Positions 16,307 through 25,753 are shown, numbered from the stretch's first letter. The stretch: 64,000 nucleotides of DNA from Desulfobotulus alkaliphilus (GCF_007830435.1 NZ_VLLC01000002.1:119484-183483), one strand, 5' to 3'. Notes: a model not told the origin generated them from the sequence alone. Translations and numbers: made by a program.

Positions 16307-18127
16307 TTAGCCAACAAAGGCTTCCTCGGGAATTTCCATGATGGCTCCGGTCAGGTTTTTAACGGAGTCCATTTTACCTACTGCGGTGGGCAGAAGCTGC
16401 TCATAGAAGTACTTGGCAGTTGCAATCTGGCCTTCGTAGAAGGGTACGTCTTTTTTCTTGGCGCCTTCAATGGCTTTTTTGGCTGCGGCTGCACGCTCGG
16501 CCCATGCCCATGCCATAACAAGGTCGCCGGCCACTTCAAGGAAGGGAGTGGCAGAAGCAAAGGCATCCAGAGCTTTTTCGCTCATGGCTGCGGCACCAAG
16601 GGTCATGGCCACTTCACCCAGCTTGTTCAGGGCTGCCTGCAGGCTGTCTGCAATTTTCTCAAGACCAGCTTCACGGGCCTTGGCAACGGTTGCATTGACT
16701 TCACCCATGAGATCCATGATGGGCTTGCCTTTGCGCATACCCAGTTTGCGGCCAAGGAGGTCCATGGCCTGGATGCCGTTGGTGCCTTCATAGATGGCGG
16801 TGATTTTGGCATCTCTGTAGTGCTGGGCCTGGGGATATTCTTCGATGAAGCCGTAACCGCCGTAAACCTGAATACCGGTGGAAGCCACTTCAACGGCTTT
16901 GTCGGTGCAGTAGGACTTGGCAATGGGGGTCAGGATTTCAATGAGACCTTCCCACTTTGTTTTTTCATCATCGCTGTCCGTAACCGTGGCTTTGTCAAAG
17001 CAGCTGTTCAGATAGTATACGAGGAAGCGGCAGCCTTCCACATAGGCTTTCATGGACATAAGCATGCGGCGTACATCGGGGTGCTGGATGATGGGTACAC
17101 CGGTCAGGTCGCCTTCAAGAACGGCTTTCATCAGGTTGGGGCCCTGAATACGCTCTTTGGCATACTGGATGGCATTGCAGTAGGAGGCGGTGGCAAAGCC
17201 AAGGCCCTGCATGGCCACGCCCTGACGGGCTTCGTTCATCATGAGGAACATGTACTTCATGCCCTTGTTGGGCTCACCGATGAGTTCACCGATGCAGTTG
17301 TCCTTGGAGCCGAAGGCGAGGGTACAGGTGGCGTTGCCGTGGATACCCATTTTTTCTTCGATACCTACGGTTTCAACGTCGTTGAACTCGCCCATGGAGC
17401 CGTCATCGTTCACTCTGTACTTGGGAACAAGGAAAAGGGAGATACCCTTGGTGCCTGCGGGAGCGCCTTCAATGCGGGCAAGAACGGGGTGTACCATATT
17501 TTCCACAAGGTCGGAGTCACCACCGGAAATGAAGATCTTGTTGCCTTTGATCTTGTAGGTGCCGTCTCCCTGGTCAATGGCAACGGTTTCAAGGGCGCCA
17601 ACATCGGAACCGGCAACGGCTTCGGTGAGGCACATGGTGCCGCCCCATTTACCGGTGAAGATGTTTTTCACATAAAGCTGCTTCTGCTTTTCCGTACCAA
17701 AGGTGGCAAGGATGTTACCGCAGCCGTGGGTCAGGCCGGGGTACATCATGAAGGAGCAGTTGGCGGAGGTGAAGTATTCACCGGCAGCCATGGCCAGAAG
17801 GTGGGGCATGCCCTGACCACCGAATTCGGGATCATCGCACATGGCCAGCCACTGACCATCACAGAAGAGCTTGTAGGGCTTGTGGAATGAGGGCGGAACT
17901 TTAACCTGACCGTTTTCCAGTTTTACGGCTTCGGGATGACCGTTTTCCTTGTCCGCCAGTTTGTTGGTGGGAAGGATTTCTTTGATGGCCAGGTTTCTGG
18001 CCTCGGTGATGATCATGTCACAGGTTTTTTTGTTGAAATCCGCAAACTTCTCATGCTTGCTGAACTCACTTACACTGAATACTTCGTGCAACAGAAAATC
18101 CTGGTCTCTGCGTTCAATAAGTGGCAT
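16307..18127 (-). CDS. Acyl-CoA dehydrogenase, long form
   Basis: A 606-residue flavoprotein with the acyl-CoA dehydrogenase core: CLTEAVAGSDVGALET (FAD/substrate loop), KGNKIFISGGD, and the C-terminal flavin/catalytic region QVYGGYGFIEEYPQAQHYRDAKITAIYEGTNGIQAMDLLGRK. It has the extra C-terminal four-helix domain of the ~600-residue subclass. It oxidises an acyl-CoA to the enoyl-CoA, passing electrons to ETF. The chain-length specificity is not evident. AAGGAGAG lies 9 bases upstream of the ATG. It is monocistronic, but functionally matches the fadNA-type operon at 50-53.8 kb. Confidence 0.93.
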   Translation of the reverse strand: MPLIERRDQDFLLHEVFSVSEFSKHEKFADFNKKTCDMIITEARNLAIKEILPTNKLADKENGHPEAVKLENGQVKVPPSFHKPYKLFCDGQWLAMCDDPEFGGQGMPHLLAMAAGEYFTSANCSFMMYPGLTHGCGNILATFGTEKQKQLYVKNIFTGKWGGTMCLTEAVAGSDVGALETVAIDQGDGTYKIKGNKIFISGGDSDLVENMVHPVLARIEGAPAGTKGISLFLVPKYRVNDDGSMGEFNDVETVGIEEKMGIHGNATCTLAFGSKDNCIGELIGEPNKGMKYMFLMMNEARQGVAMQGLGFATASYCNAIQYAKERIQGPNLMKAVLEGDLTGVPIIQHPDVRRMLMSMKAYVEGCRFLVYYLNSCFDKATVTDSDDEKTKWEGLIEILTPIAKSYCTDKAVEVASTGIQVYGGYGFIEEYPQAQHYRDAKITAIYEGTNGIQAMDLLGRKLGMRKGKPIMDLMGEVNATVAKAREAGLEKIADSLQAALNKLGEVAMTLGAAAMSEKALDAFASATPFLEVAGDLVMAWAWAERAAAAKKAIEGAKKKDVPFYEGQIATAKYFYEQLLPTAVGKMDSVKNLTGAIMEIPEEAFVG

Positions 18128-18632
18128 TTCCCATCTCTCCTTATTAAATGTTTTGGTGACTCCTGAACCTTAATCCTTAAAGCAAAGTGAAAAAAATCAT
18201 CAATGCGGACACAGCTGAAGCTGTGGTGAAAACGTGATATAAAATTCTTGCGGTATGGAGCCTGAAAAACTTTTTTAAAGAAAAATCTTATGATCCTTAC
18301 AGTAAGAGGAAGCTTTTGCCCCGTTTTTTATGACCGGACGCAAAAAAGTCTCTGCAACCCGGATGATTCTCAAACTCTGATCATTTGCACGCATACTTTT
18401 AAATCCACAGGATGTCAATGGTATATGGGAGAATTTTGTATCCTTATCCGCCATAAAACTGTTTTTTTTTCGGTTTTTTTAATAAAACAATCTCTGATTT
18501 TTAAAGAATTTTTCTTTTTACTACGATCTGCAGGAGGCGTCTGCTGCCGGTTGGTGGCTGTTTTTTGTGTGAGTCCTGTTTTTCTTTGTGTTTTATGTTT
18601 TTTTGCCCGTTTTTATTTTCCGCGCTCCTTTT
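18128..18632. other. AT-rich gene-free region upstream of the acyl-CoA dehydrogenase
   Basis: The only structured signal is a perfect palindrome CACAGCT-GA-AGCTGTG at 18210-18225, about 85 bases upstream of the dehydrogenase ATG, a plausible operator. The plus-strand open frame through this stretch is Phe/Cys-rich, has no ribosome site and overlaps tatA on the other strand, so I do not call a gene. The T-rich part at 18460-18650 lies downstream of tatA and shows no clear terminator stem. Confidence 0.4.
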
Positions 18633-18821
18633 TTATTCGTTATCTTTTTTATTTTCCTGGTCCAGCCTTGTATCGGAAAGGTTCTCCTTACTGGAAGCCT
18701 GTTTGAAGTTTTGTATGGCTTTGCCGAGCCCGGAGCCGATTTCAGGAAGCTTGGCTGCTCCGAAGACGACGAGCACAATGACAAGGATGATAATCAGTTC
18801 CGGTATGCCTATGCCAAACAT
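18633..18821 (-). CDS. tatA: Twin-arginine translocase subunit TatA/TatE
   Basis: The 62-residue protein is a typical Tat[23 protein letters not shown] forms the short membrane helix, the FGxxKLP hinge reads [14 protein letters not shown], and an amphipathic helix and charged tail follow. TatA multimers form the variable pore that exports folded proteins with twin-arginine signals. No tatB or tatC is adjacent, as is common in this group. GAGGAG lies 6 bases before the ATG. Confidence 0.95.
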   Translation of the reverse strand: MFGIGIPELIIILVIVLVVFGAAKLPEIGSGLGKAIQNFKQASSKENLSDTRLDQENKKDNE

Positions 18822-19130
18822 GGCAACTCCTCAAATCTCATGGTTTTAAAACAGTATATTTTATTTTATCAAGGATATGCCAATAGCACCAAGTGCAGCG
18901 CTATGTCAATTGTCAAATGGCCGGAGGAGAGAAGGGCTTGACGGATGGTCGGGCTTTGCCCATTGTGGAGCATATAAAAATGGCTTCCCCCCTGATGCGG
19001 ACGGTGTTTTGTGTTTGCATCTGTCCGGGTACTGTGAAAAAAACGCAGGAGATTTTTTTTGATCAGAAAGTTTTTAAATTTTTCCCTGAAACGGGATGAA
19101 AAGCAAGGTAAGTCCATAAGGAGATTCGGT
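18822..19130. other. Divergent intergenic region, tatA / moxR
   Basis: No gene with a supported start is visible. The region must hold both promoters, but I see no convincing -35/-10 pair, operator or hairpin. Short open frames on both strands lack ribosome sites. Confidence 0.4.
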
Positions 19131-19982
19131 ATGACGACAACTTCCGGTGTACAGTTTACCGGTGCCAGGCGCTATGTTCTGGATGATGAACTGGCAAGTA
19201 TTGTGAATATTTCCATGGCTCTGGAGATGCCCCTGCTGCTGAAGGGAGAGCCGGGAACGGGCAAGACCATGCTGGCCCATGCCATTGCGGAAAGCCTTGG
19301 CATGCCCCTGACCATCCTCAATGTGAAGTCCAGCATGAAGCTCATTGAGGCCTTGTACCAGTATGATACCCTGACCCGCCTCAATGACAGCCGCTTTGGT
19401 GACTCCAGCCGGGATGTGAGCAATATCCGGGAATATATCCGCATGGGCAAGATCGGTCAGGCCTTTACGGCGGATAAAAGGGTGGTGCTGCTCATTGATG
19501 AGATCGATAAGGCGGATACGGATTTTCAGGATGACATGCTGGATGTTCTGGACCAGATGCAGTTTGACATCATTGAGGTGGATGAAACGGTGCAGGCAAA
19601 GCACAGGCCTGTGATTATCATTACATCCAATGCCAAAAAGGATCTTTCCGATCCCTTCCTTGGCCGCTGCAATTTCCATCACATTGCCTTTCCCGATCCC
19701 AAGATGATGCGCCGTATTATTGATGTGCATTTTCCCGTGATTGATAAAAAACTGGCGGAAAGTGCCATTGACACCTTCTATAAGCTCAGGGATCTGGACG
19801 GCATAGAAAAACGTCCTGCCACACGGGAGCTGATCAACTGGATGCGTGCTCTGGATGCGGACCCGGATTTCAAGGCTGCGGATCTTGTGAAGGGGCAGGT
19901 GCCTTTTCTGGGGGTTCTGTTCAAAAAAAGCCCGGACTATGAGCGGGTCACCCGCCTTGTCACCCGTCGCCGGGGGCTGTGA
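19131..19982 (+). CDS. MoxR-family AAA+ ATPase
   Basis: A 283-residue AAA+ protein with Walker A GEPGTGKTM at 39-47, Walker B VVLLIDEIDKAD at about 120-131, sensor 1 ITSNAKKDLSDPFLGRC, and the MoxR arginine-finger region. Such ATPases act as chaperones that insert cofactors into, or remodel, metalloenzymes, together with a VWA-domain partner; the next gene encodes that partner. AAGGAGA lies 7 bases before the chosen ATG, and a longer in-frame start is less well supported. Repeat copy F separates the two genes. Confidence 0.9.
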   Translation: MTTTSGVQFTGARRYVLDDELASIVNISMALEMPLLLKGEPGTGKTMLAHAIAESLGMPLTILNVKSSMKLIEALYQYDTLTRLNDSRFGDSSRDVSNIREYIRMGKIGQAFTADKRVVLLIDEIDKADTDFQDDMLDVLDQMQFDIIEVDETVQAKHRPVIIITSNAKKDLSDPFLGRCNFHHIAFPDPKMMRRIIDVHFPVIDKKLAESAIDTFYKLRDLDGIEKRPATRELINWMRALDADPDFKAADLVKGQVPFLGVLFKKSPDYERVTRLVTRRRGL

Positions 19983-19992
19983 TCCTCTGATG

Positions 19993-20339
19993 GTAACTGT
20001 TCAGCGCAGTTTATTCTGAACTGCCAATGCTGTAATTGCAGCAGCGTCGTACTGTTGCAAGGCTCCGTGGCTATTTGCAAGGGACATTGCAATCGTTTCG
20101 GATCAGAGCTTTGCAGACCTGTGCGAAAGAAGCGGCAAACTGTCTGAGTCGCCACAAAGGCAGCGTGCCAAGGCCTACCATGGTAATCAAAAAGCTTATC
20201 CTGCCTGTGGCGGCGAGTTTTTGCCGCTTCCGCACAGGGCAAGAAGCTCCCGAATAAGATTGCGTCACGGGCAAATAGCCAGGGGCCTGTGCATCTGTCT
20301 TGCAGGTATGGTACTTGGAAAACTGTGCTGAATAATTAC
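19993..20339 (-). mobile_element. MITE-like palindromic element, copy F
   Basis: This 347-bp copy runs from GTAACTGTTCAGCGCAGTTT to AAACTGTGCTGAATAATTAC and is flanked by perfect 8-bp duplications CTCTGATG (19985-19992 and 20340-20347). It lies 10 bases after the MoxR stop and 42 bases before the VWA gene, inside what would otherwise be a tight two-gene operon. The non-repetitive flank makes it the clearest evidence of transposition. Confidence 0.95.
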
Positions 20340-20381
20340 CTCTGATGGAAGAATCTCCATAATTCCTGAAGGGAAATTTTC

Positions 20382-21575
20382 ATGTTTGTTGCGTTTTTTT
20401 ATCTCTTGAAAAATATCGGAATCCCCGTGAGTCCCACGGCTTTTCTGACCCTTCACAGGGCCATGACCATGGGGCTGATCCGTTCTCTGGATGATTTTTA
20501 CATGGCTTCCCGGAGTATCCTCATAAAAAGTGAACGCCACTTTGATCTTTTTGATCAGGCCTTTGCCCATCACTTTGAAGGTGTGGAGCTTTCCGTGGAA
20601 GAGGGCTTTGAGATGGATGAAATCGCCAGAGCCCTGCTGGACGAGTGGCTAAAGAATCCCAAAGAGATTGCCAAAGCCCTTGGAGTGGATGAAAAAAAGC
20701 TGGCAAATCTTTCGCCGGATGAACTCATCGAATATTTCAAGGAAAGGCTGAAGGATCAGACGGAACGCCATGACGGGGGCAACCGCTGGATTGGTACAGG
20801 GGGCACATCGCCGGTGGGACATTCGGGGTATCATCCCGAAGGTATGCGTGTGGGCGGGGTTTCCCGGAACAAGTCTGCGGTGAAGGTGGCGGGTGAGCGC
20901 CGTTATAAGGATTATTCCGCCAGCGGTCCCCTGACCCAGTCCCAAGTGGGGGAAGCTTTGAAGCGGCTTCGGAACATGGTGCCCGAAGGGCCGAGGGATC
21001 AGGTGAATATCGATGCCACCCTGCGCCAGACCCTGAAGAATGGCGGGGAGATAGAGATTCAGTTTGACCGAAGCCTCAGGGACCGGCTCAAGATCATGCT
21101 CTTTATCGATAATGGCGGCTGGTCCATGGACCCTTACGTGGATGTGGTGCAGACCCTCTTTGATTATGCCAGATCCCAGTTCAAGGAGGTCCGCACCTTT
21201 TTTTTCCACAATACCATTTATGATACGGTCTGGGAGGATCCTTCCCGGTATAAAAAACCCGTCAACCTTATGGATTTTGCCAGAAAAGATCCGGAAACAA
21301 GGCTCATTTTTGTGGGCGATGCCAGCATGGCTCCCTATGAGCTGATGGCCAGAAACGGGGCCATCCACATGCAGTACCGCAGCGGCAGACCCAGCGTGGA
21401 AAATCTGCAGTTTCTTGCGGAAACCTTCTCCCGCAGTGTCTGGCTCAATCCTGTGAATCCACGCATGTGGGGGTATACGGCGACCATCAATCTTATCAGT
21501 CAGGTCTTTCCCATGTTTCCCCTTTCTCTGGATGGCCTTGAAGAGGCTGTAACGGTGCTGATGCGGAAAAACTAA
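20382..21575 (+). CDS. VWA-domain (CoxE-like) partner of the MoxR ATPase
   Basis: A 397-residue cytoplasmic protein with a helical N-terminal part (about 1-220) and a von Willebrand A-type domain, in which LKIMLFIDNGGWSMDPYVDVVQTLF stands at the metal-binding position. Here the usual DxSxS is replaced by DNGGWSM, so the metal site may be altered. The pair MoxR/VWA is known to mature or activate metalloenzymes. The client is not encoded nearby. AAGGG precedes the ATG. The gene would be co-transcribed with the ATPase through repeat copy F. Confidence 0.82.
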   Translation: MFVAFFYLLKNIGIPVSPTAFLTLHRAMTMGLIRSLDDFYMASRSILIKSERHFDLFDQAFAHHFEGVELSVEEGFEMDEIARALLDEWLKNPKEIAKALGVDEKKLANLSPDELIEYFKERLKDQTERHDGGNRWIGTGGTSPVGHSGYHPEGMRVGGVSRNKSAVKVAGERRYKDYSASGPLTQSQVGEALKRLRNMVPEGPRDQVNIDATLRQTLKNGGEIEIQFDRSLRDRLKIMLFIDNGGWSMDPYVDVVQTLFDYARSQFKEVRTFFFHNTIYDTVWEDPSRYKKPVNLMDFARKDPETRLIFVGDASMAPYELMARNGAIHMQYRSGRPSVENLQFLAETFSRSVWLNPVNPRMWGYTATINLISQVFPMFPLSLDGLEEAVTVLMRKN

Positions 21576-21992
21576 GGAGACTGTCCGGTAACGGCCTTGC
21601 TCTGGCGCTTTTCTCCCCTTGGACAAGAATTGCTTTATGGAACCCTCACCCCAGGGCAGGCACAGGGGCCTGCCCCTACAAAGCAGGGGCTGCACTATCC
21701 ATTCGCAGGTGCAGATCCTGTGTCTGCCCTACCTGCTCCTTTATGGCGTTGAGGCTGGTCGTGGGTATTGTCGTTAAGGACTTTAAGGTCGTTAAGATCA
21801 TTAAGGAAGGTGAGGGAAAAAGAGCCTTGGGGGAACCCCCAAAACTGTTTTTTTATAACCCAACGGGCCTGATAAAAACTATGAGTAAGGCCAATCCTTT
21901 CGGGAGAGAAGACCCGGCACGCAGACTATCAACCGGATTTGATTCAGGCAGAGGGGCACTCTGCCTGTTTCCCACTTCCCACTCCCCATTTC
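21576..21992. other. Gene-free region with GC-rich palindromes
   Basis: At 21653-21682 GGCAGGC and GGCCTGCCCC fold around CACAGG, and a related sequence stands in the opposite sense at 21711-21735 (GCAGATCCTGTGTCTGCCC). Further on, short repeats of GTCGTTAAG/GTCGTTAAGATCATTAAGG follow at about 21770-21812. I see no gene: the plus-strand open frame lacks a ribosome site. It lies between the convergent VWA and TatD genes. Confidence 0.45.
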
Positions 21993-22805
21993 TCACTCTT
22001 TAGAATCAGGGATTTCATCGGGCTTTACACGGAAAAGCTCGCAGGTATTCTGAAAAACCGTTTCTGCCAGCTCTTCTTCGGGGGTTTTTCGTATGGCGGC
22101 AAGGGTTTTCAGAACCGAGGGCACAAAGGCAGGCTCGTTGCGTTTGTGGCGGTTGCGTTCCGGAGACGGGGTCAGGTAGGGGGCATCGGTCTCAATGAGG
22201 ATGCCGTCATCGGGAAGCATGCGTACCATGCGCCTCAGCTCTTCTCCCCGCTGTTTATGGGTAAGAATACCCGTAATGCCGATGTGAAGCCCCAGATCCA
22301 GATAGCCTTTCATTTCTTCCAGATTGCCAGAAAAACAGTGAACCACTCCGGAGAGACCGGAGGGTGCCATGTGTCTGAGCATGGAAAGGAGTTTGCCCCC
22401 TGAATCCCTTTCGTGGAAAATAATGGGCAGCTTCAGGGCCATGGCGGCATCAATCTGGGCTTCCAGCCACCTTTCCTGCACATCCATGGGCGCATGCATG
22501 CGGTTAAAGTCCAGGCCGCATTCCCCCCAGGCCCGTACCCTGGGATTGCGGGCCAGAGAGGCCAGTATACTGATAATGCTGCCGTTGCAGCTTTCGCTGT
22601 CGTGGGGGTGGATGCCCACGCTGGCAAAAAGTCCGGGGTTCTCTTCGCTCAGGGCCACGGCCCGTCTGGATCTTTCAAGGCTGATGCCTGCAATCATCAT
22701 GCACAGCACCCCGGCTTCTCTGGCTCTCCGGAGCATGGCATCCCTGTCCTTTCCAAAGGCCCTTTCATCTTCTATATGGCAATGGCTGTCAAAAAAACGC
22801 ATCAT
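21993..22805 (-). CDS. TatD-family metal-dependent hydrolase
   Basis: The 270-residue protein begins MMRFFDSHCHIEDERAF, the HxH metal site of TatD-type DNases, and continues with SVGIHPHDS, GECGLDFNR, PIIFHERDSGG, VVHCFSG and LIETDAPYL, all metal or active-site blocks of the family. These act as 3'-5' exonucleases or DNA-repair phosphodiesterases. The start at the Met pair is chosen because the HxH motif normally lies within the first 10 residues and TGAGGA precedes it. An upstream ATG would add 29 residues unlike the family. Confidence 0.92.
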   Translation of the reverse strand: MMRFFDSHCHIEDERAFGKDRDAMLRRAREAGVLCMMIAGISLERSRRAVALSEENPGLFASVGIHPHDSESCNGSIISILASLARNPRVRAWGECGLDFNRMHAPMDVQERWLEAQIDAAMALKLPIIFHERDSGGKLLSMLRHMAPSGLSGVVHCFSGNLEEMKGYLDLGLHIGITGILTHKQRGEELRRMVRMLPDDGILIETDAPYLTPSPERNRHKRNEPAFVPSVLKTLAAIRKTPEEELAETVFQNTCELFRVKPDEIPDSKE

Positions 22806-23033
22806 ATTCCTCACTCTGTTCATGGGGTGGCACGGATCAGCCCTGTGCCGACTGGTCCATGGTTTTGTATCACTGCTTTGAAAGGAGATCAAATCTCTGG
22901 TCCTGGATTATTTGAAAGGCATTTTTTAGGGCGGGCCTGTGTAAGGGATGTCTGATTCTTCTTTCCCGCGCTTGCTTTCCATGGATTCTACGTTTATGTA
23001 GTAACCGGTCAAAAAAATACATAAGGAGGAAGC

Positions 23034-23873
23034 ATGTTCAAGATAGTCAAACGGGAAGCGCTTGTGGCATCTTCTGTCATTCTCCATGAGATCCATGCGC
23101 CAAGGGTTGCCCGCAAAGCAAAGCCCGGTCAGTTTCTTATTTTAAAAGCCACGGAAACCGGTGAACGCATCCCTCTGACCATGGCGGATACGGATGCCGA
23201 AGCCGGTACGGTGACGGTTATTTTCATGGTGGTGGGGAAATCCACAGCCCTTTTTGCCTCCCTGAAGGAAGGGGATGCATACGCAGATCTCATCGGTCCT
23301 CTGGGGCGCGCCACGGATATTGAAAAAGCAGGCCATGTGGTCTGCATTGGCGGCGGAACAGGCATTGCCGTTCTGCACCCCATTGCCAGAGCCATGAAGC
23401 AGGCAGGTAACCGCCTCACCACCATCCTTGGTGCCAGAAGTGCGGATTTTATGATCCTTAAAGAGCGGATGGCCGACCTTGCGGATACCTTCCTTCCCAT
23501 GAGTGATGACGGTTCTGTGGGAAAAAAAGGCTTTGTCACCGACGCACTGAAGGAAGTGCTGGAGCAGGATAAGCCGGATATGGTTGTGGCCATCGGTCCT
23601 GTGCCCATGATGAAGGCGGTAAGTGAAATGACCCGCCCCTATGGAATTCATACACTGGTCAGTCTCAATCCCATCATGATAGATGGGACGGGCATGTGCG
23701 GCGGATGCCGGGTGAGTGTGGGAGACAAGGTGAAGTTTGCCTGCGTGGATGGCCCTGAGTTTGACGGTCATGCCGTAGATTTTGATGGCCTTTCCCAGCG
23801 TCTCAATGCCTACAGGGAAGAGGAGCGGACAGCCATGGAGGATCATAAGTGCCGCATGGAGATGGCTCCATAG
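23034..23873 (+). CDS. nfnA: NADH-dependent ferredoxin:NADP+ oxidoreductase, small subunit
   Basis: The 279-residue protein has the layout of NfnA/SudB: an FAD-binding beta-barrel (RKAKPGQFLILKATETGERIPLTM), an NAD-binding part (CIGGGTGIAVLHPIARAM), and the [2Fe-2S] site MCGGCRVSV...FACVDGPEF near the C-terminus. With NfnB it couples NADH and reduced ferredoxin oxidation to NADP+ reduction by flavin-based bifurcation; related enzymes were first called sulfide dehydrogenase. AAGGAGGAAGC stands just before the ATG. Its partner follows after about 470 bases because repeat copy G lies between them. Confidence 0.88.
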   Translation: MFKIVKREALVASSVILHEIHAPRVARKAKPGQFLILKATETGERIPLTMADTDAEAGTVTVIFMVVGKSTALFASLKEGDAYADLIGPLGRATDIEKAGHVVCIGGGTGIAVLHPIARAMKQAGNRLTTILGARSADFMILKERMADLADTFLPMSDDGSVGKKGFVTDALKEVLEQDKPDMVVAIGPVPMMKAVSEMTRPYGIHTLVSLNPIMIDGTGMCGGCRVSVGDKVKFACVDGPEFDGHAVDFDGLSQRLNAYREEERTAMEDHKCRMEMAP

Positions 23874-23937
23874 CTGAAATATTAACTTGATATTGTTGTT
23901 TTTTCGTGCCGTTTTTGTCTGCTAGGTCTTCTGGTTG

Positions 23938-24182
23938 TCGGGCAGGTGTGCAGGCACCCAGGCTATTTGCCTGTGACGCAATCTTATTCGGGAGCTTTTT
24001 GTCCTGTGCGGAAGCGGCAAAAACTCGCCGCCACAGGCAGGTTTAACTTTTGTATTGCCATAGCAGGCTTAGGCACGCTGCCTTTGTGGCGGCTCAGACA
24101 ATTTGCCGCTTCTTTCGCACAGGCCTTCAAAGCTCTGATCCGAAACGATTGCAACGTCACCTGCAAATAGCCACGGTTCCTT
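23938..24182 (+). mobile_element. MITE-like element with decayed ends, copy G
   Basis: The core is well conserved from GGCTATTTGCC to TGCAAATAGCC, including both arms and the centre, but neither terminal inverted repeat is recognisable and no target duplication can be named. It lies between nfnA and nfnB. The remaining bases up to nfnB show no other feature. Confidence 0.82.
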
Positions 24183-24344
24183 GCTTTATGGGCAAATTTT
24201 TGAAATCAATCTATTTTGTCTTGCAGTCGATGGTCAGACAGCTACCTTCAGTGGAAGAATTTACTTTACGTCATCATACCGCAAGGCGGTTCACAGGCTT
24301 TTGGCATCTGTTATGATGATGCAAAAAAAGGCCGGAGGAGAATC

Positions 24345-25748
24345 ATGCAGGAAAAGGATAAGAAAAAAAAGGACAGACTTCCCATGCCTGAGCAGGCAGC
24401 GGATGTCCGCCGTCATAATTTTCTTGAAGTACCTTTGGGATACACGGAAGAGATGGCCAGAGAAGAAGCCTCCCGCTGTATTCAGTGTAAAAATCCCCAG
24501 TGCGTTCAGGGGTGCCCCGTGGCCGTACCCATTCCTGAATTCATCAAAGCCATAGCAGAAGACCGTTTTGCCGAAGGTATCCGTATCATCTGGGAGAAAA
24601 ATGCCCTTCCTGCGGTCTGCGGCAGGGTATGCCCCCAGGAAAGCCAGTGTGAGGGGCTGTGCATCCTTGCCAAAAAAGGCAGCCCTGTGGCCATAGGCAA
24701 CCTTGAGAGGTTTCTGGCGGATTGGGAGCGGCACAACGGCGATGGTTCCCTTCCGGAAAAAGCCGCATCCACTGGTAAAAAGGTGGCCGTGGTGGGCAGT
24801 GGCCCTGCGGGCCTTACCGTGGCAGGCGATCTGGTCCTTAAGGGCCATGATGTTACCCTGTTTGAAGCCTTCCATAAGCCGGGCGGTGTTCTGATTTACG
24901 GTATTCCTGAGTTCCGTCTGCCCAAGGCCATTGTGGAGTCTGAGGTGCAGACCCTGGAAAAACTTGGCGTCAATCTGGTCTGCAATACTGTGGTGGGCCG
25001 GGCTGTGGATGTGAAAGAGCTTTTTGAAGAGGGTTTTGATGCGGTCTTTGTGGGTGTGGGTGCAGGTCTGCCCAGTTTCATGAACATACCCGGAGAAAAC
25101 CTCATCGGAGTGTATTCCGCCAATGAATATCTCACCCGGGCCAATCTCATGAAAGCCTATGATCCTGCCTATGATACGCCCATGGTCGTGGGCCGTAATG
25201 TGGTGGTGGTGGGTGGCGGCAATGTGGCCATGGATGCGGCCCGCACGGCCCTGCGCATGGGGGCTGAGTCCGTGAAAATCGTTTATCGCAGATCCAGAGA
25301 GGAAATGCCCGCCCGCCTTGAGGAATCCCACCATGCCGAGGAAGAGGGGGTGGAATTCATGCTTCTCACCAATCCCCTTCGCTTTGAGGGGGATGAGAAG
25401 GGCAAACTGAAAACCGTAACCTGTAAGCGCATGGAGCTGGGTGAACCCGATGCCTCGGGTCGCAGAAGGCCTGTTCCCGTTGCGGGTTCCGATTTTACCA
25501 TGGACTGTGACCTTGCCATCATTGCCGTAGGCTCAGGGGCCAACCCTCTGCTCACCAGCTCGGAACCGGATATTCGCCTGAACCGCTGGGGCAACATTGA
25601 TGCGGATGCTGAAAACGGCAAGACCACCATGCGGGGTGTCTGGGCTGGCGGAGATATTGTTACCGGCGCAGCCACGGTGATCCTTGCCATGGGTGCGGGC
25701 AGAAAAGCGGCAGACAGCATGCATGACTACCTGATGCGGGGCTGGTAA
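24345..25748 (+). CDS. nfnB: NADH-dependent ferredoxin:NADP+ oxidoreductase, large subunit
   Basis: A 467-residue flavoprotein of the glutamate synthase small-subunit family. The N-terminal domain has the Cys blocks CIQCKNPQCVQGCPV and CGRVCPQESQCEG for two [4Fe-4S] clusters. It is followed by the FAD site VAVVGSGPAGLTVAGDL and the NAD(P)H site VVVVGGGNVAMDAARTAL. Pairing with nfnA makes NfnB more likely than a stand-alone GltD. GGAGGAG stands 5 bases before the chosen ATG; the longer frame begins inside the repeat-flanked spacer and is rejected. Confidence 0.9.
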   Translation: MQEKDKKKKDRLPMPEQAADVRRHNFLEVPLGYTEEMAREEASRCIQCKNPQCVQGCPVAVPIPEFIKAIAEDRFAEGIRIIWEKNALPAVCGRVCPQESQCEGLCILAKKGSPVAIGNLERFLADWERHNGDGSLPEKAASTGKKVAVVGSGPAGLTVAGDLVLKGHDVTLFEAFHKPGGVLIYGIPEFRLPKAIVESEVQTLEKLGVNLVCNTVVGRAVDVKELFEEGFDAVFVGVGAGLPSFMNIPGENLIGVYSANEYLTRANLMKAYDPAYDTPMVVGRNVVVVGGGNVAMDAARTALRMGAESVKIVYRRSREEMPARLEESHHAEEEGVEFMLLTNPLRFEGDEKGKLKTVTCKRMELGEPDASGRRRPVPVAGSDFTMDCDLAIIAVGSGANPLLTSSEPDIRLNRWGNIDADAENGKTTMRGVWAGGDIVTGAATVILAMGAGRKAADSMHDYLMRGW

Positions 25749-25753
25749 AGGTG

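Noticed and set aside
18290..18706. 138-residue plus-strand frame upstream of and across tatA
   Set aside because: Phe- and Cys-rich composition, no ribosome site, and it is antisense to a certain gene.
21743..22003. 86-residue frame between the VWA and TatD genes
   Set aside because: No ribosome site, low-complexity start (VVKDFKVVKIIKEGEGK) derived from short DNA repeats.
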